Part shown: positions 36,946-44,927 of the stretch, piece by piece | Position numbering within the stretch: position 1 is the first letter of the stretch | How the letters are laid out: every line of letters begins with the position of its first letter | Assembly (NCBI GenBank): GCA_000470535.1 | Contig: CBRG010000167.1 | Location: 20,719 to 84,718, forward strand | Direction of reading: 5' to 3' | Length of the DNA stretch: 64,000 nt | Source: Streptomyces sp. AW19M42 | GTDB lineage: Bacteria > Actinomycetota > Actinomycetes > Streptomycetales > Streptomycetaceae | The notes under the pieces: model-generated | Told to the model about the DNA's origin: nothing | Databases searched by the model: none | Seen by the model: only the letters and a program-made list of their open reading frames with translations | Program-made: the position numbers and the translations under genes

Positions 36946-37275
36946 GTGACGACGACCGGCCACGACCCCCGCAGCTGCACGACCCCGCCCTCGGCGGGCG
37001 ACGAGACAACGCAGAATCCGGCGCCCCAGGAGGCGGCCGGACGTGACTCCCGACAGACGACTCCGATCGTCTGCGGCCTCGCACTCCTGGACAAGGACCC
37101 CCGCTACGACCGACGGACCGGGCACGCGGCCCTGCCGATCGAGGTCCGCTTCCTCGACGGCACGAAGACCACCGCGACGCTTGATATGGACCCGGGCAGG
37201 GTCCTCCTGCTGAGCGCCCAGCTGGAGCGAGCAGTCGCCCTGCGCGCGAAGGCCCAGGAAGCAGCGGCCACGTGA
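36946..37275 (+). CDS. Hypothetical protein, first gene of the element's operon
   Basis: 109 residues from GTG 36946 (AGAGGAA upstream; GTG 36931 is an alternative). A disordered N-terminus of about 45 residues is followed by a compact domain: IVCGLALLDKDPRYDRRTGHAALPIEVRFLDGTKTTATLDMDPGRVLLLSAQLERAV. No family recognised. It overlaps the next small gene by four bases (GTGA). Confidence 0.7.
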   Translation: MTTTGHDPRSCTTPPSAGDETTQNPAPQEAAGRDSRQTTPIVCGLALLDKDPRYDRRTGHAALPIEVRFLDGTKTTATLDMDPGRVLLLSAQLERAVALRAKAQEAAAT

Positions 37276-37391
37276 CGCGGCCCGCGTTATCCGATCCGCT
37301 CGGAACTGCCCTGGCCTGGGTGTGGGTGCTCGGGACAGCCGCAGGACTCGCCATGATCGGCACGCTCGCCGAAGGCGAGTCCTGCGGCTGA
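37272..37391 (+). CDS. 39-residue single-span membrane protein (short ORF)
   Basis: The GTG overlaps the stop of the preceding gene. The product has one hydrophobic segment (ALAWVWVLGTAAGLAMIGTLAEG) flanked by short polar ends. Codon 6 is TTA, a bldA-type codon in Streptomyces. Coupling and composition argue that it is real. Function unknown; it could be a membrane anchor or regulator of the operon. Confidence 0.55.
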   Translation: MTRPALSDPLGTALAWVWVLGTAAGLAMIGTLAEGESCG

Positions 37392-37515
37392 TCAGAACTT
37401 CCTGTCACACCCCTCGCTCAACCTCGCCGACCCGGGCTTGGACGACGCGGCCGGATAGAACCACGCGGTCCCGCCATGCCCTCCCTGCTCTGCACCACCC
37501 TGCGAAGGGAAGCCG

Positions 37516-39423
37516 ATGATCAGCCAGCACAGCAGCGATATGCAGCCCCTCCCCGTGTCGGTCGCGTTCAGCGGTCCCGACAACACCGGCAAGACCAAAC
37601 AGATCGGAATCCTGGCTCGCCGCATGGGCTCTGCAGCCACCTCGGCAGGTCCCGTCGACCACTACGACCGGCGCTGGGCGGCCATCAAGGCCGACGGCAT
37701 GGGCCGCTGGTGGTTCGAGGCGGGGCCGGCCGAGGAGGTCGCCGATGTCCTCGCCCATTCCTACCTGGAGCGCTCCCGGCATCCGTACTCCGCGCCCGTA
37801 CGGTTTCTGGACCGCGGGATTCCGATGCTGGAGGCATCCGTCGCGGCCACCGTCGCCGTACGGGAGGACCTGGATGCCTGGCGGGCCGCCGACCGTGCTC
37901 GATCCCTCCTGGCGCCGTACGAGTCCGATCTCCGGGCAGCCGAACGAGACGAACGCGCCCTCCTGCTCCTGCACTGTGATGGCGCCGAGGAAGGTACCCG
38001 CCGCAGCCTCTCCCACGAGGCCACTGTCACGGACATCTACGCGGCCTACCAGCGCCACCTCCACACGCAGATCAACCGACTCGTCGGGGACGGCCGCTTC
38101 GCCATGCTGATCCGCATCGGTGACCGACCGACCGTCACCATCCAGGACGAGGTCCGCCGGCACCTGGCGCCCCTGCATCCCGCCATTCCCAGCCGAGCGC
38201 TGGCAGACGTGCATGTCATCGCCCTCGGCGGAATGTCAGAGAGTGGGAAGAGCACGGTCGGCGAGTACTTGCGAACTCACCACGGGCACGCCCGCCTCAA
38301 GATCGGTTACCTGATCGAGGACGCCGCCGACCGGGCGGGCATTGCGGACCCGTACCGAGTGGCCCCGGTCGTCCAGGCCGAACTGATCGTGGACGGCCTC
38401 GATCGGTACTGCGAGGCCCACCACTTCATTGACTGCGTCAGCGTCGAGTCGCTCCACGATTTCGATTCGGCGGTCGAGCTCGCCAAAATGCTCGGACCTC
38501 AGCTCACCATCACCTACCTGGACACCTCCGCAGCCGTTCGCGCGCAGCGTGGGACTGCGGGTGCACAAGACGTGGCAGACCGGGACCGCGTCAAGAGCGC
38601 CAGGGGTGCCGACAAGATCGCCTCCATCGCCCAGGAGGTCATCAGCAACGACGGGCCGCGCCTGACGCTGGAACGCCGTCTGGACCACCTGGTCCTGGCC
38701 CGCCGATGGCCCGAGCACCAGCCGAGCACCATGCCGGTCAACGCCCTGGGCCTGCCGGTGCACCTGGAGTCCTACCTCTCCACACTCCTCGACCGCCTGA
38801 CCGGACCGCAGCCCCTGATCGACCTTCTGGCCGTAACCGGCAGCGGGGCCCGGGGCAAGTACCAGCACGGCTGGAGCGACCTTGACGTGTTCGTCGTTGC
38901 CGACGCCGAGTCCCTGGACGGGATGCGCCGCGTCCTGGCAGATCTGGAAGCCGAACTCGGCGGAGTCAAGCTCGGCCTGACCGTGCTGGCCCGTGCCGAG
39001 TGCCTGGCCGGAGCCGTCACCTCCAGACTCCTGCACATCCTTGCGCTCATCGGCAGCGGCAGCCTCGTCCCCCTGTGGTGTGCTCCGGGGCTGGCTCTGC
39101 CCGCCCCGGACGCGGCCACCGACGTTGACGTGAGCCTGCGTGACGGGATCCAGGCTGCCGTCGAGATCCGGCGCCAGCTCCTCAAGGGGGCGCCCGACCT
39201 CCGCGACCTCTACAAGGTCACCGCACTTCTGGCGAAGATCCAGCTGCGGTTCAGCGGGATCGAGTGCCCCTCCGACAGCAACGCCCTGCAGACCCTTGTA
39301 GAGGCGGATTGCCCGGACACGAGCATGGTCGCGGCGGCCCGCACCGAGCGGTCTGCCGCAGAGGATCTGGCGCTGGTCGTCCTGCGCAGCTGGCTGGCCA
39401 CCCTCCCCGGAGAAGCGGGGTGA
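37516..39423 (+). CDS. Trifunctional P-loop kinase / P-loop kinase / minimal nucleotidyltransferase fusion
   Basis: 635 residues, ATG preceded by GAAGGGAAG. The first domain resembles thymidylate kinase (VAFSGPDNTGKTKQI, P-loop 20-27, then FLDRGIPML). The second has its own P-loop GGMSESGKST at 238-247. The third is a nucleotidyltransferase with GSGARG at 442 and SDLD at 454-457, the two catalytic Asp residues spaced as in MNT/KNTase enzymes. A phosphorylation-plus-nucleotidylation series on one substrate is a reasonable guess. It overlaps the next gene by four bases (GTGA). Confidence 0.85.
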   Translation: MISQHSSDMQPLPVSVAFSGPDNTGKTKQIGILARRMGSAATSAGPVDHYDRRWAAIKADGMGRWWFEAGPAEEVADVLAHSYLERSRHPYSAPVRFLDRGIPMLEASVAATVAVREDLDAWRAADRARSLLAPYESDLRAAERDERALLLLHCDGAEEGTRRSLSHEATVTDIYAAYQRHLHTQINRLVGDGRFAMLIRIGDRPTVTIQDEVRRHLAPLHPAIPSRALADVHVIALGGMSESGKSTVGEYLRTHHGHARLKIGYLIEDAADRAGIADPYRVAPVVQAELIVDGLDRYCEAHHFIDCVSVESLHDFDSAVELAKMLGPQLTITYLDTSAAVRAQRGTAGAQDVADRDRVKSARGADKIASIAQEVISNDGPRLTLERRLDHLVLARRWPEHQPSTMPVNALGLPVHLESYLSTLLDRLTGPQPLIDLLAVTGSGARGKYQHGWSDLDVFVVADAESLDGMRRVLADLEAELGGVKLGLTVLARAECLAGAVTSRLLHILALIGSGSLVPLWCAPGLALPAPDAATDVDVSLRDGIQAAVEIRRQLLKGAPDLRDLYKVTALLAKIQLRFSGIECPSDSNALQTLVEADCPDTSMVAAARTERSAAEDLALVVLRSWLATLPGEAG

Positions 39424-40538
39424 GCGCGAGTGGCGGGCCGAGGGCCTCGACCGCGGTCACCTTCCACAAGGAAGTCGCGACCCGGGAGTCTGCCGAAGCT
39501 GAAGTACGGGGCTGGTCGCAGCTCGCCTCCCGGATCCGGGTCCCGGCCCTGCGGGGGCATCCGGCATTGCCGGGCCGCCATCTACTGGCGTACGAGGATG
39601 TCTTCGCGAGCGGACGGTGCGAGCTGCTGCTCGGCGATGTGATCGCCTTGGCTGATCGCGATCCGGAGGTGCTGCCGCGCTTAGCCCGACTCATGGACGG
39701 CGTCTGCCACGACCTGCGGGCGGCGGCCGACGAGACGGGAAAGGTGGTTCCGCTCGCCGAGTGCGTGCCGGACCTTTACCTAGATCGGATCCGACCCGGC
39801 GGTCGACTCGACCGCTGGTACACGCGACGGGACCTGCCGATCAGCCTGCCCCATTCCGACGTCACCCTCACCGTCCAGGAGCTGGCCGGCTACACAGTTA
39901 CCGTCAACGGCCAACCGCTCACGTTGAACGTTGCCGCATCCATCGACCGTGTCCGCCATGTCTTGCGCCCCGACCGGCACTGGCCCACAGGGCTGACGCA
40001 GGGCGATCCCACGGAGCCCAACATCGCCGACCCGCTGTGCTGGCTCGACTTCGAGTTCGCCGGCCGCAACACCATCGCGGGCGAAGCCGCGAACCTGCTC
40101 TGGTACCTCGTGGCCCTGGGCGGCTGGCTCGTCCCCCGTTACCAGCCCGACGTGTACGTGCACACCCTTCGCCTGGCCCTGCCCTCCCACACCAGCCCTC
40201 GCATCGATCACCTGGAACTGCACGCCGCTATACGGCACATCGACATCCGGTACAGCTGGAATACCGGCGCCGGCCGCCACGCCGCCATCGCGGGAGCACT
40301 GCACGGCCTCTGCGGCCATGGCGGCCTCGGTGTGGATGAACTCCGCGCCTTCCTAGCCCTGCGCATCCTCGGCGTCATCCCGCCAACTCGGCTGACCGGC
40401 CACGACCTGCTGCTCGTCCTGGTCAAGCTCGCCGAGAGCCAGCACCCCGGTACTGACCTGGGCGCCTTCCTCACCACCGCACCGGCTCTTCATTCCGACC
40501 CCGCCGAACGGAGCCGCAATGTCCCTGCCCCTGCTTGA
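39420..40538 (+). CDS. Phosphotransferase (APH/choline-kinase-like) family protein
   Basis: 372 residues from GTG 39420, coupled to the fusion kinase. It has an N-lobe with TFHKEVATRESAEAE (a lysine in the expected place), then TQGDPTEPNIADP where the usual HGD reads QGD (194-196), and LDFEFAGRN with Asp210. Catalytic Asp and metal Asp equivalents are thus kept while the His is replaced by Gln. Codon 88 is TTA. It overlaps the SDR gene by 20 bases. Substrate unknown, probably the same small molecule as the neighbours. Confidence 0.8.
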   Translation: MSASGGPRASTAVTFHKEVATRESAEAEVRGWSQLASRIRVPALRGHPALPGRHLLAYEDVFASGRCELLLGDVIALADRDPEVLPRLARLMDGVCHDLRAAADETGKVVPLAECVPDLYLDRIRPGGRLDRWYTRRDLPISLPHSDVTLTVQELAGYTVTVNGQPLTLNVAASIDRVRHVLRPDRHWPTGLTQGDPTEPNIADPLCWLDFEFAGRNTIAGEAANLLWYLVALGGWLVPRYQPDVYVHTLRLALPSHTSPRIDHLELHAAIRHIDIRYSWNTGAGRHAAIAGALHGLCGHGGLGVDELRAFLALRILGVIPPTRLTGHDLLLVLVKLAESQHPGTDLGAFLTTAPALHSDPAERSRNVPAPA

Positions 40539-41310
40539 GACCCATCTTCAGGCCCGGCCGCTGCAAGGCCGGACGGCCCTCGTCACCGGCGGGGCCACCG
40601 GCATCGGTGCCGAGATCGGCCGCGCACTCTCCATGTCAGGAGCGACCGTGGCCATCAACCACCTCGGTCAGGAAAGGGAGGCGCAGGCACTTCTCGCCGC
40701 CTTCGACCGCGGCGGAAGTCCTGGCGTGGCCGTGGACGCCGACCTGACCGACCCTGACGCGGTCCAGACGATGACCGATCGGATCCGTGCAGAGGCCGGC
40801 CCGATCGACATCCTCGTGAACAACGCCGGGGCCTACCCACGTGTCCCGTGGCAGGACACCGACGAGGCTGCCTGGAACTACTCCCTCGACGTGAACCTCA
40901 CCGCGCACTACCGCGCCTGCCACGCGGTGACCCCCGGCATGGTCGAACGGCGCTGGGGCCGCATCGTGAACATCAGCAGCATCAACGCTCGCGCCGGCCG
41001 GACCAACCTCGCCGCGTACAGCACCGCGAAGGCCGGACTCCTGGGCCTCACTCGATCCCTTGCTCGTGAACTGGGCCCGTGCGGAGTCTGCGTCAACACG
41101 GTCCTGCCCGGCGCCATCCAGGTCGAGGCCGAGACCGCGATCCCCGCCCGCCATCGCGCCAGCCCGGAGGACCAGATAAAGCGCCAGTGTGTTCCCCGCC
41201 GGGGGCGGCCCGAAGATGTGGCGGCGCTCGTGGCGTTCCTCGCCGGGCCCTCCGCATCGTTCATCACTGGGCAATCAGTCCATGTCGATGGCGGCTGGCT
41301 GATGCACTGA
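40519..41310 (+). CDS. SDR family oxidoreductase
   Basis: 263 residues. All classical SDR motifs are present: TGGATGIGAEIG, NNAG (LVNNAGAYPRV), the catalytic Ser in NISSINA and Y-x-x-x-K in AAYSTAKAGLLGL. The C-terminus ends ITGQSVHVDGGW. The start lies 20 bases inside the previous gene and has GGAG about eight bases upstream. It supplies a redox step to the operon. Confidence 0.92.
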   Translation: MSLPLLETHLQARPLQGRTALVTGGATGIGAEIGRALSMSGATVAINHLGQEREAQALLAAFDRGGSPGVAVDADLTDPDAVQTMTDRIRAEAGPIDILVNNAGAYPRVPWQDTDEAAWNYSLDVNLTAHYRACHAVTPGMVERRWGRIVNISSINARAGRTNLAAYSTAKAGLLGLTRSLARELGPCGVCVNTVLPGAIQVEAETAIPARHRASPEDQIKRQCVPRRGRPEDVAALVAFLAGPSASFITGQSVHVDGGWLMH

Positions 41311-41340
41311 GGCCGTCAACAAGCAAGGAGACAGAGCCGA

Positions 41341-41778
41341 ATGATCGAACGAGTCCGAGCCGTCCTCGTGACCGAGAAGGACACGATGCTGGTCATCCGC
41401 CGCACCAAGCCCGGAGCTCCCGTGTACTGGGTGCTTCCCGGCGGAGGCGTCGAAGCCGACGACGAGTCCCGGGAGGCCGCCCTTCACCGGGAGATCTACG
41501 AGGAGGTCGCAGGGAAGGCCGACATCGTCCGTCTTCTGCACACGATGGAGTCCGACGACGAGCGTCAGCTCTTCTACCTCACCCGCATTGCGACCTGGTC
41601 CTTCGACGACCGAACTGGGTCCGAGTTCAGTGCCGAGGGGCGGGGCGATTACGCACTGGAGGAAGTCCCACTGACCGTGGAGGGGATCGACGGAATCGCT
41701 CTCAAACCCGAGGAAATCGCCCACGTTCTCCGAGGTGCCCTCCGTGACGGTTCTCTCTCAGATGTTGCTACAGCCTGA
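41341..41778 (+). CDS. NUDIX hydrolase
   Basis: 145 residues, AAGGAG upstream. The Nudix box is complete: GGGVEADDESREAALHREI followed by YEEVAG, matching G-x5-E-x7-R-E-x-x-E-E-x-G. The enzyme would cleave a nucleoside-diphosphate-linked compound. Following a kinase/nucleotidyltransferase fusion, it could remove or recycle an NDP-activated product. It is the last gene before the right att site. Confidence 0.92.
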   Translation: MIERVRAVLVTEKDTMLVIRRTKPGAPVYWVLPGGGVEADDESREAALHREIYEEVAGKADIVRLLHTMESDDERQLFYLTRIATWSFDDRTGSEFSAEGRGDYALEEVPLTVEGIDGIALKPEEIAHVLRGALRDGSLSDVATA

Positions 41779-41923
41779 GCGACGGAACGTGGCGTGCACC
41801 GGGGCCAGCACCAGGTGCGCGGGTCCCGGTGCCAGGCGCGCGAGGCCTACGCCTCAACCGCCGATGGTGCTGATCCGTTGGGGCCGGATTGGGGACAGCA
41901 ACTCCCCATCCGCTCACGCAAAC

Positions 41924-41982
41924 GGCCCCGGACGCGAAGTCCGAGGCCGAGTAAAGCGCCTCCCTGGGGGCGAAACCCCAGG
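41924..41982. terminator. Twin hairpins downstream of intact tRNA-Arg, diverged copy of 31331-31392
   Basis: Stems 41924-41933 with 41939-41948 and 41963-41969 with 41976-41982 match the order and loops of the pair at the left att site but differ at many positions. On the minus strand they follow tRNA-Arg and terminate it. Confidence 0.75.
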
Positions 41983-41997
41983 TCGGCGGCTTATTGT

Positions 41998-42043
41998 GTT
42001 GTGCCCCCGGCAGGATTCGAACCTGCGACACCCGCTTTAGGAG
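41998..42043 (-). repeat. Right att site within tRNA-Arg(CCT)
   Basis: Direct repeat, identical over 46 bases to 31404-31449. It contains the tRNA from its anticodon loop to the 3' end, so the element restores the full tRNA gene at this end. Confidence 0.92.
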
Positions 42044-42074
42044 AGCGGTGCTCTATCCCCTGAGCTACGGAGGC
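42002..42074 (-). tRNA. tRNA-Arg (anticodon CCT)
   Basis: Read on the minus strand this folds into a complete cloverleaf. The acceptor stem is GCCTCCG paired with CGGGGGC (one G-T pair). The D arm contains AGCTCAGGGG. The anticodon stem CCGCT/AGCGG carries loop CTCCTAA, giving anticodon CCT. The T arm is GCAGG-TTCGAAT-CCTGC. CCA is not encoded. It is the integration site of the element to its left. Confidence 0.95.
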
Positions 42075-42632
42075 GGGGCTCTGTCGGAGAACGTGTCTGA
42101 GACGGCGGGATGCAAAGAGCCGGTTGTTGACATGTTTTGGACAGGCTGACGATGGACCTGTGAGGGTCTGCTCGCCGCCGCCAGTGTAGCGGGTGGCGTG
42201 CTCGGTGTACGGGGGGTGTAGCGGGCTGGGGATCTTGTCCTGGGGCCGGGCGCCGGGGTGGGGGCCTGCGGAAGGTGTCAGGAGCGGAGTGCGTTGAGTG
42301 CTCGGGTGATCGGGTTGTTCGGCGCGCTGATCCACAGGGATCACGGGACAGCCCATAGCCGTTCCTGATATACGACACCCACCGCTCCGGTGACGACAGC
42401 TCCAACCGCAAGGCTGGCCCCCTCCCTTCCACCGGGCGAGCGGCTGAGGACGGGCCCGGACTGCGGGGCCCGGGACGTCCTCCTGAGCGCGGACAAGGAT
42501 CAGCGCGCTGCCGTATAGGCCGGCGAGGAGGTACGAGCGGACGGGCCGCGTCCGTCCCGGAGCGCAGCAGCGGGTCCGGGGGACTGCGCTGTGGCATCGG
42601 CTTCGGACAGGTCCGAGAGAAGGGTGTAGGGC
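42075..42632. other. Intergenic region between tRNA-Arg and cluster A
   Basis: About 560 bases. It must include the tRNA promoter (minus strand) and the promoter of the nucleotidyltransferase gene. A TTGACA at 42127 on the plus strand lacks a convincing partner box. Frames on either strand have no ribosome site or domain. Confidence 0.45.
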
Positions 42633-43421
42633 ATGCAGAAGATGACAGCGGAGGACTGGCTGGCCCCGTTGAGGGAGCGGCACTTGATCCCCGACGACAC
42701 CCGGGCCGCGTTCGTCGTCGGCTCCGCCGCGCGCGGCTGGCACAACCCCCTGAGCGACTACGACATCTGCATCGTCTCGAACCCGCTCTACGACGTTGGG
42801 ACGAGTGAAGCGATATCGGTGCCGCTGGAGCCGCCGGTCGTGAGCGGCGCGGTCTTCTACACGCCGGAGAAGCGGTGGGAGGTGAAGTACTGGTGCGACG
42901 CTCAGATCGACCAGATGCTGGCCAAAGTCTCGTGGGAGGCGTATGAGCGGGGCACCATCGCGGGCAACGTCCTCGCGCCCGTGGAGGAATTGACGCTCGC
43001 CCGCATCGGGCACTGCCTTCCCCTGATGGGCGCCGACTGGGTCGACGAGCTGCGCGGCCGTCTCGCCGGAACGGCCTTTCGTTCGTTCGTCATCGCCCGC
43101 TCCCTGGGGGAGGCGGACATGTACGTCGAAGACGCACTGGGGCAGATGGAGGTGGGCGACCTGGAGAGCGCGACTCTCTCGGCCCGGCTGGCTTTCGGGC
43201 ATGCCGTCGACGCTCTGCTGGAAGGCGAGGGCGAGTTCGGCAGCCATCAGCCCAAATGGCGAGCGAACAGGTTCAAGGCGGCCTCTCCGGCGATCGTCAC
43301 CTTTGACGCGTACTGGGCGGTGGAGACGATGCAGGCGTACGAGAGCGCAGATCCGCGACCCTGGATCAAGGAGGTGCTCGCCCTGTGCCAGGACATCGCC
43401 GTGCGCGTGGACGTCTCCTGA
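42633..43421 (+). CDS. Minimal nucleotidyltransferase-domain protein
   Basis: 262 residues. The N-terminal catalytic motif is VVGSAARGWHNPLSDYDICIV, with G30-S31 and S41-D-Y-D44, the two metal-binding Asp residues of pol-beta-type nucleotidyltransferases. The rest is helical (ESATLSARLAFGHAVDALLEGEGEF), like the C-terminal region of the nucleotidyltransferase at 47530, to which it seems related. Relatives attach NMP to antibiotics or proteins. It may protect against, or help build, the product of cluster A. Confidence 0.82.
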   Translation: MQKMTAEDWLAPLRERHLIPDDTRAAFVVGSAARGWHNPLSDYDICIVSNPLYDVGTSEAISVPLEPPVVSGAVFYTPEKRWEVKYWCDAQIDQMLAKVSWEAYERGTIAGNVLAPVEELTLARIGHCLPLMGADWVDELRGRLAGTAFRSFVIARSLGEADMYVEDALGQMEVGDLESATLSARLAFGHAVDALLEGEGEFGSHQPKWRANRFKAASPAIVTFDAYWAVETMQAYESADPRPWIKEVLALCQDIAVRVDVS

Positions 43422-43451
43422 CCGTTCTCACCCGGCACCGGCAGACCGCGG

Positions 43452-43479
43452 GGATGACTCACGGAGGATGACTCACGGA
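43452..43479 (+). repeat. 14-bp tandem repeat upstream of the ArsR-type regulator
   Basis: Two perfect adjacent copies of GGATGACTCACGGA (43452-43465 and 43466-43479) lie about 60 bases before the regulator start. They could be a regulatory site or the result of a small duplication. Confidence 0.7.
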
Positions 43480-43537
43480 GTGACGAACAGGGGGATGGCG
43501 GAGTGCCAGTACGCTCTTGTGGTTGGTACACGGCGTC

Positions 43538-44452
43538 GTGATCAGGATCGACGTCGACGAGGACACTCTCCGCACGGTGCGGTTGACCTTCAGCCCGCTG
43601 TGGGAGACCTTCGGCAGCCTCGGTCTCCTCGCCCGCTACCGGGGCGAGGTACCTGCTCCGTACGCGGAGTGGGCGCGGGCGGTGCGCCGGACCATGCCGG
43701 CGGCTCTGGCCCGGGACCTGGCCGGGGTGCTGCGTGACGCGAAGCTGTCACGTCTCGTCCCCGGGTTCGTGCCCCTTCCCGACCCCGCGCGGACCACCTT
43801 CGCGGCCGAACTCGACCACCTGTGCCGCACCAGGGGCAATCCGCCCGGGGAGCGGAACCTCTACTCCCTGCTGTCGCGGTACTGGGCCTGCGCGCTCGCT
43901 CCCCATTGGAGCCGGATCCGCTCCTCGCTGGAAGAGGAGATCCTGCTGCGGGGGCGAACGCTCGCCGTCGAGGGCCCCGAGGCGATGCTCGGTGAGTTGG
44001 GTGGCCGGGTGCTGTGGTCCAGACCCCGGCTAACCGTGCCCTACCACCGGGATTTGGACCTCAGGATCACGAGGTCACGACTGCTCCTCGTCCCCACTGT
44101 GTTCTCCGGGGGTCTGAGGCTGCTTGTCGAGGACCGTGACGGTGTGGGGATGTCGTACCAGGCGCGGGCCTCGGGCCGCTTGCGGATACTTACCGCCGGA
44201 GCCGACGGCGGCTGGAGCGAGGACCGGCTCGCGTTGCTCCTGGGAAAGGGACGCGCGCAGGTGGTACGTGCCCTCGAACTGCCGACGACGACCACGGCGA
44301 TGGCCGAGGGTCTGGCGCTGGCGAAGAGCACCGTTTCGCAGCACCTGGCCGTGCTATCCGGAAGCGGCGTCGTGGAGAAGCGCCGCATCGGCGCGAGCGT
44401 CCTCTACCAGCTCAACCAGAGCGGCCGCGCATTGCTGAGGGAACTGGGCTAA
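43538..44452 (+). CDS. ArsR-family winged-helix transcriptional regulator
   Basis: 304 residues from GTG 43538, where the common Streptomyces opening IRIDVDEDTLRTVRLTFSPL begins. A long N-terminal region of unknown function is followed by a C-terminal winged helix: TTTTAMAEGLALAKSTVSQ, then HLAVLSGSGVVEKRRIG, ending LYQLNQSGRALL. It probably controls the export operon starting at 44928. Such long ArsR proteins are frequent near resistance and export genes. Confidence 0.87.
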   Translation: MIRIDVDEDTLRTVRLTFSPLWETFGSLGLLARYRGEVPAPYAEWARAVRRTMPAALARDLAGVLRDAKLSRLVPGFVPLPDPARTTFAAELDHLCRTRGNPPGERNLYSLLSRYWACALAPHWSRIRSSLEEEILLRGRTLAVEGPEAMLGELGGRVLWSRPRLTVPYHRDLDLRITRSRLLLVPTVFSGGLRLLVEDRDGVGMSYQARASGRLRILTAGADGGWSEDRLALLLGKGRAQVVRALELPTTTTAMAEGLALAKSTVSQHLAVLSGSGVVEKRRIGASVLYQLNQSGRALLRELG

Positions 44453-44636
44453 TAGGCTACATCCGGCCTCGATCCCCCGAGAGCGGACGCCCTTGTGGAT
44501 TTAGGACAATTCGGCCCCAGGCGAATTCGCTATACACCGAGACGCGGCATTGATAGCGTAGCTGTTGGCTACAGAAGTCCGGAGTCGGCCGTTTCGGCGT
44601 AGGTCTTCGGTGTAATCGAGTGATTCGAATTCTGGA

Positions 44637-44732
44637 ATGCAGCGACTGATCGAAAGTTCACTTCAGGATCCTGTCATCCGGACTTTCCGGCCGGGCTGTC
44701 CGATTGAAGTAGGCGCTCGACCGGGCGCCTAG
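44637..44732 (+). CDS. Candidate 31-residue ORF ending inside a terminator hairpin
   Basis: The ATG opens MQRLIESSLQDPVIRTF and the frame stops at TAG 44730-44732, within the stem of the following hairpin. No good ribosome site is visible (only TGGA touching the ATG) and codon use is not strongly Streptomyces-like. It could be a leader peptide, a precursor peptide or chance. Confidence 0.22.
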   Translation: MQRLIESSLQDPVIRTFRPGCPIEVGARPGA

Positions 44733-44736
44733 TTTT
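44710..44736 (+). terminator. Rho-independent-like hairpin with T-run
   Basis: Stem TAGGCGC (44710-44716) with GCGCCTA (44725-44731), followed by GTTTTC. It lies 258 bases after the ArsR stop and 190 before the ABC ATPase start, so it could be a delayed terminator or an attenuator of the export operon. Confidence 0.6.
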
Positions 44737-44927
44737 CTGGTGCGAGTTCAACTCTGTCCGATTCAACTGCAATGACTTCCTGGCTCTCTGATGAGACATG
44801 CTTGTTTCCGTGTCAAGCTCCGGGAGCTTGAGGATATGCATGGCTTCGGACAGGGAATCCGGCAGAATGGAGCAACGAAGTGTTAACTCTGTGGCAGGAC
44901 TTGGCCCAGAAAATCGGGGCATGACTG

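Larger units (their letters stand above)
31404..42043. mobile_element. Integrative element or island in tRNA-Arg(CCT), no integrase seen
   Basis: A 10.6 kb segment is bounded by perfect 46-bp direct repeats at a tRNA-Arg gene, the standard signature of tyrosine-integrase elements. The interior encodes a STAND ATPase, an XRE/TPR regulator, a small-protein pair and a four-gene enzyme operon. I find no integrase, excisionase, replication or FtsK/Tra-type transfer gene on either strand. It is therefore a decayed element, a passively mobilised one, or one whose integrase was lost next to the left end (31450-31745 has no gene). Confidence 0.8.
44453..44927. other. 475-base relatively AT-rich leader upstream of the cluster A export operon
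   Basis: This stretch is clearly lower in GC than its neighbours. It contains a stem-loop with a T-run (44710-44736) and several short frames (44637-44732 and 44791-44886 on the plus strand; 44674-44841 on the minus). It probably holds the promoter for the ABC operon, possibly an attenuator, and is the best place to look for a small precursor peptide. Confidence 0.5.

Noticed and set aside
42127..42155. Plus-strand promoter beginning TTGACA
   Set aside because: No acceptable -10 box at 16-19 bases and no gene start for 500 bases.
44674..44841. 55-codon minus-strand frame starting MHILKLPELDTETS, leader-like in appearance
   Set aside because: No ribosome site, mixed codon use, and wrong strand for the operon. 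Kept only as a weak candidate in the finding on the cluster A leader.
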